Below, one piece after another: positions 19,400-28,256 of a stretch of DNA of 64,000 bases. The stretch is from Williamsia sterculiae (GTDB lineage Bacteria > Actinomycetota > Actinomycetes > Mycobacteriales > Mycobacteriaceae), in assembly GCF_900156495.1 (NCBI RefSeq), contig NZ_FTNT01000004.1:186001-250000 (forward strand). The letters run 5' to 3'. Within the stretch, counting starts at the first letter, position 1; every line of letters starts with the position of its first letter. A program made the translations under genes and the position numbers. The notes under the pieces are model-generated. The model was given only the letters and a program-made list of their open reading frames with translations. It searched no databases and had not been told where the DNA came from.

Positions 19400-20529
19400 T
19401 GCCGGAACTGAAGATGGGCGAGGTGCTCGCCGACCGCGAGACCAGGGTGGTCATCTGTTGCGGCGCCGGCGGTGTCGGCAAGACCACCACCGCGGCCGCG
19501 ATGGCCGTGCACGCCGCCGAGCTGGGCCGCACCGTGGTGGTGCTGACCATCGACCCGGCCCGGAGGTTGGCGCAGTCGTTGGGGATGAGCGAGCTGACCA
19601 ACAGCCCGCAGCCGGTCGCGTTGCCGGGTGTTGAGGGTTCGCTGGACGCGATGATGCTGGACATGCGTCGCACTTTCGACGAGATGATCACCCAGTACTC
19701 GACCCCCGAACGGGCCGAGGCGATCATGAACAACTCCTTCTATCAGACGGTGGCGACGTCGTTCTCCGGGACGCAGGAGTACATGGCGATGGAGAAGCTG
19801 GGACAACTGATCCGACAGGAGAAGTGGGACCTGATCATCGTCGACACCCCACCGTCGCGGAACGCACTGGACTTCTTGGACGCGCCGAGTCGTCTCGGGT
19901 CGTTCATGAGCGGTCGACTGATCACCATGCTGCTCGGCGGCGGGCGCGGGATCGGCAAGGTGGTCACGGGCGTGGTCGGCCTGGCCATGCGTGGGGTGTC
20001 CACCATCATCGGTGGGGAGACCCTGCGCGACGTGTCGGTGTTCGTACGGTCACTGGACTCGACCTTCGGGTCGTTCCAGAAACGTGCCGACGAGACCTAC
20101 GCGATGCTCAAACAGCCCGGTACCCGGTTCGCGGTGGTCGCCGCAGCCGAACCGGATGCGCTGCGCGAGGCCGCGTTCTTCGTCGACCGGTTGTCGGAGG
20201 AGAAGATGCCGCTGGCCGGCCTCATCCTCAACCGGACCCACCCGAACCTGACCTCGTTGTCCGGCGACGAAGCGCGGGCGGCGCTGGGCAAGGTCACCGA
20301 CGAACTGGCCCGCGGGGTCCTGACCATCCACGCGGAGCGGGCGACCACCGCACGCCGCGAGCTGCGGCAACTGCAGCGGTTCACCGGGGCGCACCCGACG
20401 GTGCCCGTGGTTGGTGTGCCGTCGCTGCCCTTCGAGGTCGCGGACCTCCGCGCGCTGCGGGCGGTCGCCGAACAGCTCACCGGTGGCGGGGCCGACCGGT
20501 CGTCGGCAGGACCCGACAACCCGGCCTGA
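19399..20529 (+). CDS. Get3/ArsA-type ATPase, second subunit (Rv3680-like)
   Basis: This 376-residue partner of the preceding ATPase has the deviant Walker [11 protein letters not shown] at about residues 20-29. The nucleotide-sensing motif is [16 protein letters not shown], and a hydrophobic, methionine-rich insert follows ([20 protein letters not shown]), as expected for a cargo-binding helical region. The ATG overlaps the previous stop (TGATG); a GTG three bases earlier is an equal alternative. Two consecutive paralogous ATPases with no transporter partner is the arrangement conserved across mycobacteria. Confidence 0.9.
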   Translation: MPELKMGEVLADRETRVVICCGAGGVGKTTTAAAMAVHAAELGRTVVVLTIDPARRLAQSLGMSELTNSPQPVALPGVEGSLDAMMLDMRRTFDEMITQYSTPERAEAIMNNSFYQTVATSFSGTQEYMAMEKLGQLIRQEKWDLIIVDTPPSRNALDFLDAPSRLGSFMSGRLITMLLGGGRGIGKVVTGVVGLAMRGVSTIIGGETLRDVSVFVRSLDSTFGSFQKRADETYAMLKQPGTRFAVVAAAEPDALREAAFFVDRLSEEKMPLAGLILNRTHPNLTSLSGDEARAALGKVTDELARGVLTIHAERATTARRELRQLQRFTGAHPTVPVVGVPSLPFEVADLRALRAVAEQLTGGGADRSSAGPDNPA

Positions 20530-20599
20530 CCATCCGGCCGGCTCCAGCAACGAGATACGACCGGGTTCTGAGGAACCCGGTCGCATCTACTGGTGGTGG

Positions 20600-20911
20600 T
20601 CAGACGGCGTGCCTGCGGCGCTGGACCTCGAAGAAGGCACTCCACGAGGTCACCTCGGGGTGCTGGCGGAGCAGCGCGCGGCGCTGGCGTTCGGTCATGC
20701 CGCCCCAGACCCCGAACTCGACGCGGTTGTCGAGGGCATCGGCACCGCACTCCAGCTGTACCGGGCAGTGCCTGCAGATGGTCGCGGCCTTGCGCTGTGC
20801 CGCGCCGCGGACGAACAACTCGTCGGGATCACCTCCGCGACATCTGGCCCGGGAGACCCATTGGAGTCGAGCGTCATCCGTTGCCGTCCCGGTCACCGCC
20901 GCCTTGGCCAT
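20600..20911 (-). CDS. whiB4: WhiB-family iron-sulfur regulator, WhiB4 type
   Basis: This 103-residue cytoplasmic redox regulator has four cysteine ligands for a [4Fe-4S] cluster: C24, C46, C49 and C55 (C-x21-C-x2-C-x5-C). The family signature GVWGG is at 67-71, followed by the basic tail RQRRALLRQHP and VQRRRHAV, which contacts DNA. AAGGGG lies seven bases before the ATG. The gene is divergent from ponA2, as whiB4 (Rv3681c) is in M. tuberculosis, where it controls antioxidant and beta-lactam responses. Three dyad sequences crowd the shared 234-base promoter region. Confidence 0.92.
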   Translation of the reverse strand: MAKAAVTGTATDDARLQWVSRARCRGGDPDELFVRGAAQRKAATICRHCPVQLECGADALDNRVEFGVWGGMTERQRRALLRQHPEVTSWSAFFEVQRRRHAV

Positions 20912-20958
20912 GTGGGTCCCCTTATCTGCGCTTGTACACGTGGTCCGCGCCTACACCC

Positions 20959-21031
20959 TGTTCTGGATGCCCAGAACACATTCGTCCGCAACTGTTATGT
21001 GAGTCACATTCGGAGTTCTAAATCTAGATTT
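20959..21031. promoter_or_regulatory. Three stacked dyads in the whiB4-ponA2 promoter region
   Basis: Three perfect palindromes occur within 73 bases: TGTTCTGG-ATGC-CCAGAACA (20959-20978), ATGTGAGTCACAT (20997-21009) and AAATCTAGATTT (21020-21031). The middle one resembles CRP half-sites but with the wrong spacing. They are probably binding sites for regulators of one or both divergent genes; the factors are unknown. Confidence 0.55.
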
Positions 21032-21145
21032 GGCGTGCTTCGCGAGTCAAGTCCCGAGAGCAAAAAATCGGTACCAACGTCCAAACGCCGCGCCGTCCCA
21101 TGTCAGGGCCCGGTGCGGCGCGGGTGGGGACGTATCCTGGCCCAC

Positions 21146-23668
21146 GTGTCAGATCAAACGGGCTCTCGTTCCAAGGCCCTGTGGGCGATCGCGGGCTGCT
21201 GCCTCCTCGCCGGTGTCCTCGTCGCGGGTTTGCTGTTCCCGGTGGCGAGCGGCGTCGGGTACGTCTCCAACAAGGCCGCGAGCACGGTCGAGAACGTGTC
21301 ATCCGAGCTGGTCAACGGCACGGTCCCGGAAGTGTCCACGGTCACCGACGTGAACGGCGCCCCGATCGCCTACCTCTACGACCAACGGCGCGAGCAGGTC
21401 GGATACAACGACATCGCGCCCGACATGATCCGCGCGATCATCTCGATCGAGGACCGGCGGTTTCTCGAACACGACGGTGTGGACTGGAAGGGCACCATCC
21501 GCGCGGCGCTGAAGAACTCGTCGTCCGGTGAGGTGCAGCAGGGCGCGTCGACCCTGGATCAGCAGTACATCAAGAACTACCAACTCCTCGTACTGGCCCG
21601 TACCGAGGCCGACCGCGCAGCCGCCATCGAGACCACCCCGGCACGCAAACTGCGCGAGGTGCGGATGGCGTTGAGCCTGGAGCAGAGCCTCACCGAGCAG
21701 GCGGAGCGCGACAAGAACCTCAGCCCGGCCGCCGCGAAACAGGAGGCGAAGAAGGAGATCGTCACCCGGTATCTGAACCTGGTGCCGTTCGGCAACGGCG
21801 CGTACGGCATCGAGGCCGCCGCCCAGACCTACTTCGGCAAGCCCGCCAAGGCGCTGGACGCGGTGCAGGCGGCGATGCTCGCGGGCATGGTGCAGTCGAG
21901 CTCGGCACTCGACCCGTACACCAACCCCAAGGGCGTGACCGACCGCCGCAACCTGGTGTTGGACACGATGGTGCAGAACTTCCCGCAGCGGGCCGACGAG
22001 TTCCGTGCCGACAAGGCCAAACCACTCGGCGTACTGCGCGCCCCGCGCACCCTGCCGCAGGGCTGCATCTCGGCCAAGGACGCCGGTTACTTCTGTGACT
22101 ACGCACTGCAGTTCATGGCCGAGAACGGCATCTCCCGCGACACCGTGCTGCGCGGTGGTTACACCATCCGCACCACCCTCGACCCGCGTGTGCAGAGCAG
22201 TGTGCTGCGCGCATCGCAGCGCATCGCCAGCCCCGATCTCGACGGTGTCGCCGACGTGATGAGCGTGCTGCGGCCGTGGACCCCGCAACGCCAGTCCCAC
22301 GACCTGGTGGCCATGGTGTCGAGTCGGAACTACGGACTCAACCAGCAGCAATACCAGACCGTGCAACCGCAGCCCTATTCCATGGTCGGCGACGGCGCGG
22401 GATCGATCTTCAAGATCTTCACCGTCGCCGCGTCGATGGAGAAGGGTCTGGGCACGGCCACCACGCTGAGCGTTCCGCAGTACTTCTCGGCGCGTGGGAT
22501 GGGTGACAGCAACGGGGCCAACGGCTGCCCGGCCAACTACTACTGCGTGAAGAACGCGGGCACGTACCCGGCGGCCCTGTCGCTGACGCAGGCATTGGCG
22601 ACCTCGCCCAACACCCCCTTCGTGCAGATGCTGCAGACGGTCGGTGTGAAACCGGCCGTCGACATGGCGGTCCGGCTCGGGCTGCGTTCCTACGGTCAGC
22701 CCGGCACCTCCGGCCAGGGCGACATGAGCCTGGCCGACTACATCAAGAAGGGCAACTTCGGGTCGTTCACCCTGGGTCCGTTCGCGGTGAACGGCCTCGA
22801 GCTGTCCAACGTCGCGGCCACCTTGTCATCGCACGGCATGTGGTGTCCGCCCAATCCGATCGCCTCCATCACCCAGCCGAAGCGGGATCGCTACGGCAAC
22901 CAGGTGATCGGACCCGACGGCAAGCCGGCCACGGTGCCGGTGCCGTTCGAGCCGCCCAAGTGTGAGCAGGTCGTCGAACCCGGGCTCGCCGACACCCTGG
23001 CCAACGCGCTGAGTCAGGACGACCGCGGCGGCGGCACCTCTGCCGGGGCTGCGGGCGGCGCCGGGTGGTCGTTGCCGCTGTCCGGTAAGACCGGCACCAC
23101 CGAGGCGCACCGGTCGTCGGCGTTCCTCGGGTTCACCAACGAGTTCGCGGGTTCGTCGTACATCTACGGAGACTCCCCCACCCCCAGCGACATCTGCACC
23201 TCACCGTTGCGCCAGTGCTACAGCGGCGACCTCTACGGCGGCAACGAACCGGCCCAGATCTGGTACCAGGCGATGCAACCCATCGCCACCATGTACGGCC
23301 CCATACATCTGCCGGAGCCCGATCAGAAGTACGTGAACGGCAGCAACAACGGTCAGGTCCCCGACGTCACCGGACAGACCGCGAGCAGGGCGACGGCGAC
23401 GCTGCAGGAGGCCGGGTTCAAGGTCAACCAACTCACCACCGACAGCGGCGCGCAACAGGGGACGGTGGCGTTCACCTCACCGTCGGACACCGCCATCCCG
23501 GGCAGCACCATCACCATCTACGTGAGCACCGGACGGAGTGCCACACCGGCGCCGCAACCCGGCAACTCCAACGGCGGGGGCGGACCCGCGCCCGCCGTCG
23601 GTCCCCCGACGACACTGCAGATCCCCGGCCTCGGACCGATCGTCATCGGCGGCAACAACGGCGGCTGA
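21146..23668 (+). CDS. ponA2: Bifunctional class A penicillin-binding protein PonA2
   Basis: This 840-residue cell-wall synthase is anchored by one N-terminal transmembrane helix (about 10-35). The GT51 glycosyltransferase domain has the catalytic Glu in SIEDRRFLEHDGVDW (E102) and QQGASTLDQQYIKNY. The transpeptidase domain has SIFK (Ser420), SPN (487-489) and KTG (648-650). A PASTA domain at about 738-795 (PDVTGQTASRATATLQEAGF) precedes a Pro/Gly-rich tail. The GTG at 21146 follows TATCCT by seven bases, so the mRNA is probably leaderless; the 245 codons of open frame before it cover the divergent whiB4 gene and are not coding. It polymerises and cross-links peptidoglycan and is linked to stress survival in mycobacteria. 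Confidence 0.94.
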   Translation: MSDQTGSRSKALWAIAGCCLLAGVLVAGLLFPVASGVGYVSNKAASTVENVSSELVNGTVPEVSTVTDVNGAPIAYLYDQRREQVGYNDIAPDMIRAIISIEDRRFLEHDGVDWKGTIRAALKNSSSGEVQQGASTLDQQYIKNYQLLVLARTEADRAAAIETTPARKLREVRMALSLEQSLTEQAERDKNLSPAAAKQEAKKEIVTRYLNLVPFGNGAYGIEAAAQTYFGKPAKALDAVQAAMLAGMVQSSSALDPYTNPKGVTDRRNLVLDTMVQNFPQRADEFRADKAKPLGVLRAPRTLPQGCISAKDAGYFCDYALQFMAENGISRDTVLRGGYTIRTTLDPRVQSSVLRASQRIASPDLDGVADVMSVLRPWTPQRQSHDLVAMVSSRNYGLNQQQYQTVQPQPYSMVGDGAGSIFKIFTVAASMEKGLGTATTLSVPQYFSARGMGDSNGANGCPANYYCVKNAGTYPAALSLTQALATSPNTPFVQMLQTVGVKPAVDMAVRLGLRSYGQPGTSGQGDMSLADYIKKGNFGSFTLGPFAVNGLELSNVAATLSSHGMWCPPNPIASITQPKRDRYGNQVIGPDGKPATVPVPFEPPKCEQVVEPGLADTLANALSQDDRGGGTSAGAAGGAGWSLPLSGKTGTTEAHRSSAFLGFTNEFAGSSYIYGDSPTPSDICTSPLRQCYSGDLYGGNEPAQIWYQAMQPIATMYGPIHLPEPDQKYVNGSNNGQVPDVTGQTASRATATLQEAGFKVNQLTTDSGAQQGTVAFTSPSDTAIPGSTITIYVSTGRSATPAPQPGNSNGGGGPAPAVGPPTTLQIPGLGPIVIGGNNGG

Positions 23669-23700
23669 CCGGCGATGGTTCCGCCGGGTGGGCCTGTGGG

Positions 23701-24195
23701 TCACCGCAGTCGGGCACGCACCGCGGTGGAGAGCCGTTTGCCGTCCGCCCCGCCGGCCGCGAGGCCGGTCGCGACCTTCATGACCTGGCCCATCTGCCGC
23801 ATCCCGGGTGCCTCACCCGTCTCCTCGGTCACCTGCGCGATCGCCGAGTCGACGATCGTCGCGACCTCGTCGTCGCCGAGTTTGGTGGGCAGATAGCGGC
23901 TGATCACCTCGGATTCGGCGCGTTCCTTGTCGGCCAGCTCGTGCCGACCGTTGTCGGCGAACACCCGAGCACTCTCGGCCCGCTTCTTCTTCTCCCGCGT
24001 CAGCACGGTGACGATCTCGTCGTCGCCGAGTTCGCGCGCCTGCTTCCCGGACACCTCCTCGGCGCCGATCGCGGCGAGGATCATCCGCAGGGTGCCGGTG
24101 GTCAGCGTGTCCTTCGCCTTCATCGCGGTGGCGAGGTCGGCGCGGATCCGTTGTTTGCTCCCGAGCTGTTGATTCTCAGCTGACTGTTCGCCCAT
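23701..24195 (-). CDS. GatB/YqeY-domain protein
   Basis: This 164-residue helical protein of the YqeY family resembles the C-terminal tRNA-binding domain of GatB amidotransferase. It shows LGSKQRIRADLATAMKAKD at the N-terminus, the EKKKRAESARVFADNGRHEL middle region and the GxxMGQVMK motif with ADGKRLSTAVRARL at the end. The ATG at 24195 is the first codon of the conserved region. It diverges from the phosphoesterase gene within a few dozen bases. The cellular role of stand-alone YqeY proteins is not settled. Confidence 0.88.
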   Translation of the reverse strand: MGEQSAENQQLGSKQRIRADLATAMKAKDTLTTGTLRMILAAIGAEEVSGKQARELGDDEIVTVLTREKKKRAESARVFADNGRHELADKERAESEVISRYLPTKLGDDEVATIVDSAIAQVTEETGEAPGMRQMGQVMKVATGLAAGGADGKRLSTAVRARLR

Positions 24196-24244
24196 GGCAG
24201 CAGACGCTACGCCGCGGGGTCGCCGACGTGCGTATCCTGAGGTG

Positions 24245-25207
24245 GTGGACCCAGCTGTCAATCGCACCGCCGCCCGCGCCGCGGCGGCGACGGTCGGTCT
24301 CGGCGTCGCCGGACTGACCTACGCAACGGTGATCGAGCGCAACGCATTCGTCCTGCGGCACAACACCGTATCCGTGCTCGAACCGGGGGCGACGCCGCTG
24401 CGGGTGCTGCACATCAGCGACCTGCACATGACCCCCAATCAGCGCCTGAAACAGGCCTGGGTCTCCGAACTCGACGCCCTCGAACCGGACCTGGTGATCA
24501 ACACCGGCGACAACCTTGCGCACCCGAACGCGGTGCCCGCGGTCGTCCAGGCGCTGGGCGGCCTGTTGTCACGGCCGGGTCTTTTCGTCTTCGGGTCCAA
24601 CGACTACTTCGGCCCCAAGCCGAAGAACCCGTTCAACTACTTCCAGAAGGATCACAAGCGTGTCCACGGGGAGCCGTTGCCCTGGCAGGACCTCCGCGCG
24701 GCGTTCACCGAACGCGGATGGCTCGACGCCACCCACACCGTGCGCGAACTCGAGGTCAGCGGGGTGCGGACCGTCGCGGCCGGGGTCGACGACCCGCACA
24801 TCGGCCGTGATCGCTACGAGACCGTGGAGGGCAGGCCCAATCCGTTGGCGCACCTACGACTGGGACTCACCCACTCCCCCGAGCCCCGCGTGCTCGACCG
24901 TTTCGCCGACGACGGTTACGACCTGGTCCTGGCCGGACACACCCACGGTGGTCAGTTGTGCCTACCCGGATACGGGGCGCTGGTTACCAACTGCAACCTG
25001 GACCGCTCCCGGGTGAAGGGAGTCTCCAGCTGGGGATCGACGATGAAGCTGCACGTCAGTGCCGGACTCGGCACGTCACCGTTCGCACCTGCCCGGTTCT
25101 GTTGCCGACCCGAGGCCACCCTGCTCACCCTCACGCCGGTGTCACACGGTGACGCGACGTTCGAGGAGGCGCAGTCGCTGCCGCCGTTGGCCGCCGAGCG
25201 GCGCTGA
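24245..25207 (+). CDS. Membrane-anchored metallophosphoesterase (Rv3683-like)
   Basis: This 320-residue calcineurin-type phosphoesterase has an N-terminal hydrophobic segment and the metal-binding motifs in order: LHISDLHMTP (about 53-62), NTGDNLA, GSNDYFG in place of GNHD, HSPEP, and GHTHGGQLCLP. These bind two metal ions. The GTG at 24245 is chosen because TATCCT (24233-24238) lies six bases upstream, the leaderless pattern seen at ponA2; an ATG at 24194 is possible but overlaps the yqeY start on the other strand. Its place after ponA2 matches Rv3683. The substrate is unknown; a lipid- or nucleotide-linked phosphate is likely. Confidence 0.88.
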   Translation: MDPAVNRTAARAAAATVGLGVAGLTYATVIERNAFVLRHNTVSVLEPGATPLRVLHISDLHMTPNQRLKQAWVSELDALEPDLVINTGDNLAHPNAVPAVVQALGGLLSRPGLFVFGSNDYFGPKPKNPFNYFQKDHKRVHGEPLPWQDLRAAFTERGWLDATHTVRELEVSGVRTVAAGVDDPHIGRDRYETVEGRPNPLAHLRLGLTHSPEPRVLDRFADDGYDLVLAGHTHGGQLCLPGYGALVTNCNLDRSRVKGVSSWGSTMKLHVSAGLGTSPFAPARFCCRPEATLLTLTPVSHGDATFEEAQSLPPLAAERR

Positions 25208-25308
25208 TCCCCAGCGGAATTCTGATCCCGGTGTGATTTTCTGACCTGCCGATTTAATCGGAGCGCGGGTCGGGGGGTACGCTATTTCAGGTTGTCGCGA
25301 GATGACCA

Positions 25309-25382
<74 letters not shown>

Positions 25383-25385
25383 CAG

Positions 25386-25448
25386 AGGAGAAGGGCGAAG
25401 CCCGGATCCGATTCTGATGTGACAGGAGAAGGGCGAAGCCCGGATCCG
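25386..25448. repeat. Two 25-bp hairpin repeats directly after tRNA-Pro
   Basis: AGGAGAAGGGCGAAGCCCGG plus ATCCG occurs at 25386-25410 and again at 25424-25448 (period 38). Each copy holds a GGGC-GAA-GCCC hairpin followed by the palindrome CGGATCCG. They lie immediately downstream of the tRNA and could serve as processing or termination structures, or be remnants of recombination at the tRNA end. Confidence 0.75.
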
Positions 25449-25533
25449 TCGACAGATGTGTTGGTTGAGACACAGCAGAGGCCCTGATCGCGGACACGCG
25501 GTCGGGGCCTCCTCGTATCCGGTGGTGGTCAGC

Positions 25534-25725
25534 TCATCCCGGATACGCCCGCTGCAACGCCCGGATCTGGTGACGCACCTCGTGCAGGTCCCGGCGTCGG
25601 CTCGCATTCTCCATCCGGCTCGCGGGAGTTCGTTCCAGTTCGGCCACCAGACGGTCGGCCATGGTCTCGAGTTCGTCGATGAGACGCATGGCCTGTGCCA
25701 GCGAAGAAGGATCCGTGTCCGTCAT
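25534..25725 (-). CDS. Small helical hypothetical protein
   Basis: This 63-residue protein (MTDTDPSSLAQAMRLIDELE onward) is predicted to be almost entirely helical, with charged heptad-like spacing (LIDELETMADRLVAELERTP and HEVRHQIRALQRAYPG). It has no recognised family. GAGAA lies about five bases before the ATG at 25725. Codon usage looks coding, and it sits in an otherwise gene-free stretch beside the tRNA. Confidence 0.5.
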   Translation of the reverse strand: MTDTDPSSLAQAMRLIDELETMADRLVAELERTPASRMENASRRRDLHEVRHQIRALQRAYPG

Positions 25726-25891
25726 CGTTTCTCGTTCCGCGGTCTCGGCGCCGCACATCACCGGGCTGAGGTGATGGGCGACGAGATTGTAAGCACGTCC
25801 GGCTCGTTCGCATGCGCACTCGCGGTGACTCCCGGTGGTCGTCGGCCACGCGGCCTCGACTGTTCATCTTCATCGGCTATGGTCCCGGCTC

Positions 25892-26056
25892 GTGAAGCTC
25901 GAAGACCTCAACAAGCGCGCGCAGAAGGTCGGTCTGCACGTCGCGGCCGGCAAGCACAAGGACACGTTCAGCGTGAGGAAAGTGAAGAACGGCAAGCTGG
26001 TCGCCAAGAAGATCAGCGCCGACGAGGTGCTGGACATCATCGACGACCGCAAGTAA
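25892..26056 (+). CDS. Small conserved basic hypothetical protein
   Basis: This 54-residue lysine-rich protein (VKLEDLNKRAQKVGLHVAAG onward, ending ADEVLDIIDDRK) has no recognised domain. The GTG is preceded by TATGGT (25878-25883) eight bases upstream, again a leaderless arrangement. The upstream 19 codons of open frame are unlikely to be used. Regular charge pattern and compact size suggest a genuine small protein; its function is unknown. Confidence 0.68.
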   Translation: MKLEDLNKRAQKVGLHVAAGKHKDTFSVRKVKNGKLVAKKISADEVLDIIDDRK

Positions 26057-26188
26057 TCCGCCTAGCCGGGTCGGGTGAGTGACCACCCGGGCGGCCCCGG
26101 GACGTGACCGACTGTGATCGGTGGGCACCACCTACGCTGAGAGCGCCGCCGAACGGTGGCCCGAGCGAACGTTCTCAGGAGGTGCCCC

Positions 26189-26815
26189 GTGTCGTCGATC
26201 CTCGATCACATCCTCACGATCCCGGCGGTGTACGTGTACCTGATCGTGGCGCTGTTGGTGTTCGCCGAGGACGCCATCTTCGTGGGTTTCGTCATCCCCG
26301 GGGAGACCGCGGCCGTCATCGGCGGTGTGGACGCCAGCCGCAGTCATGTCAGTCTCACCCTGATGATCGTCATCGTGGTCGTCGCCGCGATCGCCGGTGA
26401 CAGCGTGGGCTTCGAGATCGGCAAACACCTCGGCCCTCGGGTCCTGGAGATGAGGATCCTGCAGAAGCACCGCACCCGATTGGACAAGGCGCAGGACTTC
26501 CTCGCCCGCCGTGGCGGCTGGGCGGTTTTCCTCGGTCGATTCGTTGCCTTCTTCCGTGCCGTCATGCCCGCACTCGCGGGGATCGCCCGCATGCCCTATC
26601 GACGGTTCCTGCCGTTCAACGCCCTCGGTGGACTGGTCTGGGGTGCCGGGTTCGTGGTACTCGGGTATCTCGCGGGCAACTCCTACGAGACCGTCGCGAA
26701 GACCGCAGGACGCGGCACCGCCATCGCCGTCGCGGTCATCGTGATCGTCGGGGTGATCATCTGGCGGGTCCGGACCCATCTGCACGAGAAGTCGACCGAG
26801 AAAACTGCAGGCTGA
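26189..26815 (+). CDS. DedA-family membrane protein
   Basis: This 208-residue inner-membrane protein of the DedA/SNARE-associated (VTT) family has the signature region FLARRGGWAVFLGRFVAFFR at about 105-124, then PALAGIARMPYRRFLPFN. The motif E-x-x-x-x-x-G-x-x-x-PGE is present near residue 28-45 (EDAIFVGFVIPGE). About five hydrophobic segments are visible. The GTG follows a full AGGAGG ribosome site. DedA proteins are linked to undecaprenyl-phosphate or lipid translocation and membrane potential; the specific role here is unknown. A strong terminator follows the stop. Confidence 0.92.
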   Translation: MSSILDHILTIPAVYVYLIVALLVFAEDAIFVGFVIPGETAAVIGGVDASRSHVSLTLMIVIVVVAAIAGDSVGFEIGKHLGPRVLEMRILQKHRTRLDKAQDFLARRGGWAVFLGRFVAFFRAVMPALAGIARMPYRRFLPFNALGGLVWGAGFVVLGYLAGNSYETVAKTAGRGTAIAVAVIVIVGVIIWRVRTHLHEKSTEKTAG

Positions 26816-26817
26816 TC

Positions 26818-26849
26818 CGGACAATTCACCGACTTCGGTGAATTGTCCG
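26818..26849 (+). terminator. Stem-loop terminator after the DedA gene
   Basis: A perfect 14-bp inverted repeat (CGGACAATTCACCG with a 4-base loop) starts two bases after the stop codon. There is no T tract, as is common for actinobacterial terminators. Confidence 0.75.
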
Positions 26850-26883
26850 ATGCACGACCGCCGTCCGAGCCTATGGTCACCTC

Positions 26884-28164
26884 ATGTTCACACGACGACG
26901 GTCGACGGTCCTGGGTTCGGTGGTCACCGGAATGGCGACCTGCCTCGCCCTGTCACTCACCACCTCACCGGCCACGGCCGCCCCCACGCCCGCATCCGCG
27001 TCACCGGCGTTCTATGTCCCGCCCACGTCGCTACCCGCCCCCGGTTCGGTGGTCCGCACCCAGCCGTCACCGCTGTTCCTGCAGATCCCCGGGGTGGCCA
27101 ACAGCTTCCCGGGTACCGGCCGGCGCATCATGTACACCTCCACCGAGGTCGACGGGTCCCGCACGGCGGTCACCGGAACTCTGATCAACCCGAGCGCGGC
27201 GTGGACCGGTCGGGGTGCTCGCCCGACCGTGGTGCTGGCACCGGGGACCATCGGTCAAGGCGACCAGTGCGCACCCTCCAAGATGTTCGACTTCCCCGTG
27301 TCCGTCGACCTCACCAAGCCCACCATCGGTGCGAACTACGAGTTCCTCTTCGCCTACCTGTTGCTCACCCAGGGGGTCCGGGTGATGCTCACCGATTACA
27401 TCGGGTTGGGCACACCGGGCATCCACACCTACGTGAACCGGCTCGAGGAGGGGCACGCCGTTCTCGACGGTGCTCGGGCCGCGCTCGCCGCCGACAAGCT
27501 ACCCGCCGGTAGCCCGGTGGGCTTCTGGGGGTACTCGCAGGGTGGCGGCGCGAGCGCATCGGCCGCCGAACTCGCCTCCGGTTACGCACCCGAGCTCAAC
27601 GTGCGCGGCACCTACGCCGGCGCCCCGCCCGCCGACCTGTCCAAAGTGGTCAGTGCCATCGACGGAACCTCGATCGCCGGCGCCATCGGCTACGCGATCA
27701 ACGGCCTCGTCGACCGCTACCCGCCGCTGAAGACAATCCTCGGCGCCGAGACCAACGCCACCGGACGGGCCGCGCTGGCGGCCACGTCCACCCAGTGCAT
27801 CGGTGACTCCGTGCTGCAGTTCGGCTTCCACCGCACCAATGAGTGGATCAGGTCCGGCAAGTCGCTGTCACAGGTCCTCGCCGCCCATCCCGAGGCGCAG
27901 CGCGTGGTCGACGAACAACGTATCGGCACGCTCAAGCCCAACGCCCCGGTACTGGTGGACACGGGGATCAACGACGACGTGATCCCGCACGGACAGGTGA
28001 TGCAGTTGGTCAGCGACTGGCGCCGCCAGGGCGCGAACGTCACCGTCATCACCGACCGCACCCCGGCCATCTTCCCCAAGCTCGCCGTCAACCACGTGTT
28101 GCCGGATCTCTTTGCCGCGCTGCCCGCGCTGCAGTTCATCCGCGGTCAGTTCGACCGGAGCTGA
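26884..28164 (+). CDS. Secreted lipase (LIP family)
   Basis: This 426-residue exported triacylglycerol-lipase-type hydrolase carries a signal peptide with basic residues (FTRRRST), a hydrophobic core and a cleavage region around ATAAPTPA at residues 33-40. The catalytic serine is in GYSQGGGASAS (about residue 217). A probable Asp lies in DTGINDDVIPHG and the His in AVNHVLPDL. The fold and spacing are those of fungal/actinobacterial secreted lipases (PF03583 type), which hydrolyse acylglycerols outside the cell. ATG start 35 bases after the DedA terminator. It is an isolated transcription unit, closed by a 19-bp hairpin. Confidence 0.9.
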   Translation: MFTRRRSTVLGSVVTGMATCLALSLTTSPATAAPTPASASPAFYVPPTSLPAPGSVVRTQPSPLFLQIPGVANSFPGTGRRIMYTSTEVDGSRTAVTGTLINPSAAWTGRGARPTVVLAPGTIGQGDQCAPSKMFDFPVSVDLTKPTIGANYEFLFAYLLLTQGVRVMLTDYIGLGTPGIHTYVNRLEEGHAVLDGARAALAADKLPAGSPVGFWGYSQGGGASASAAELASGYAPELNVRGTYAGAPPADLSKVVSAIDGTSIAGAIGYAINGLVDRYPPLKTILGAETNATGRAALAATSTQCIGDSVLQFGFHRTNEWIRSGKSLSQVLAAHPEAQRVVDEQRIGTLKPNAPVLVDTGINDDVIPHGQVMQLVSDWRRQGANVTVITDRTPAIFPKLAVNHVLPDLFAALPALQFIRGQFDRS

Positions 28165-28196
28165 ATCGGGTCCACCGCACCACACAGCCCGCACCG

Positions 28197-28237
28197 CACG
28201 GCACCGCCCGCGACCAGTGGTCGCGGGCGGTGCCGTG
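28197..28237. terminator. Bidirectional stem-loop terminator
   Basis: A perfect 19-bp inverted repeat (CACGGCACCGCCCGCGACC, loop AGT) lies in the 92-base gap between the convergent lipase and membrane-protein genes and can end transcription from both sides. Confidence 0.8.
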
Positions 28238-28256
28238 TGGTGGGGGTGAGCCGTGG

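Noticed and set aside
20997-21009. ATGTGAGTCACAT as a CRP site
   Set aside because: The half-sites are separated by one base rather than the six required by CRP/GlxR-type proteins; it is kept only as a dyad of unknown factor.
20411-21145. 245-residue N-terminal extension of ponA2
   Set aside because: It lies over the divergent whiB4 gene and the shared promoter region; a membrane anchor begins directly after the GTG at 21146, with a -10 element in place.
25386-25448. CRISPR-like repeat
   Set aside because: There are only two copies with a 13-base gap, each forming a hairpin, and no cas gene; it is not an array.
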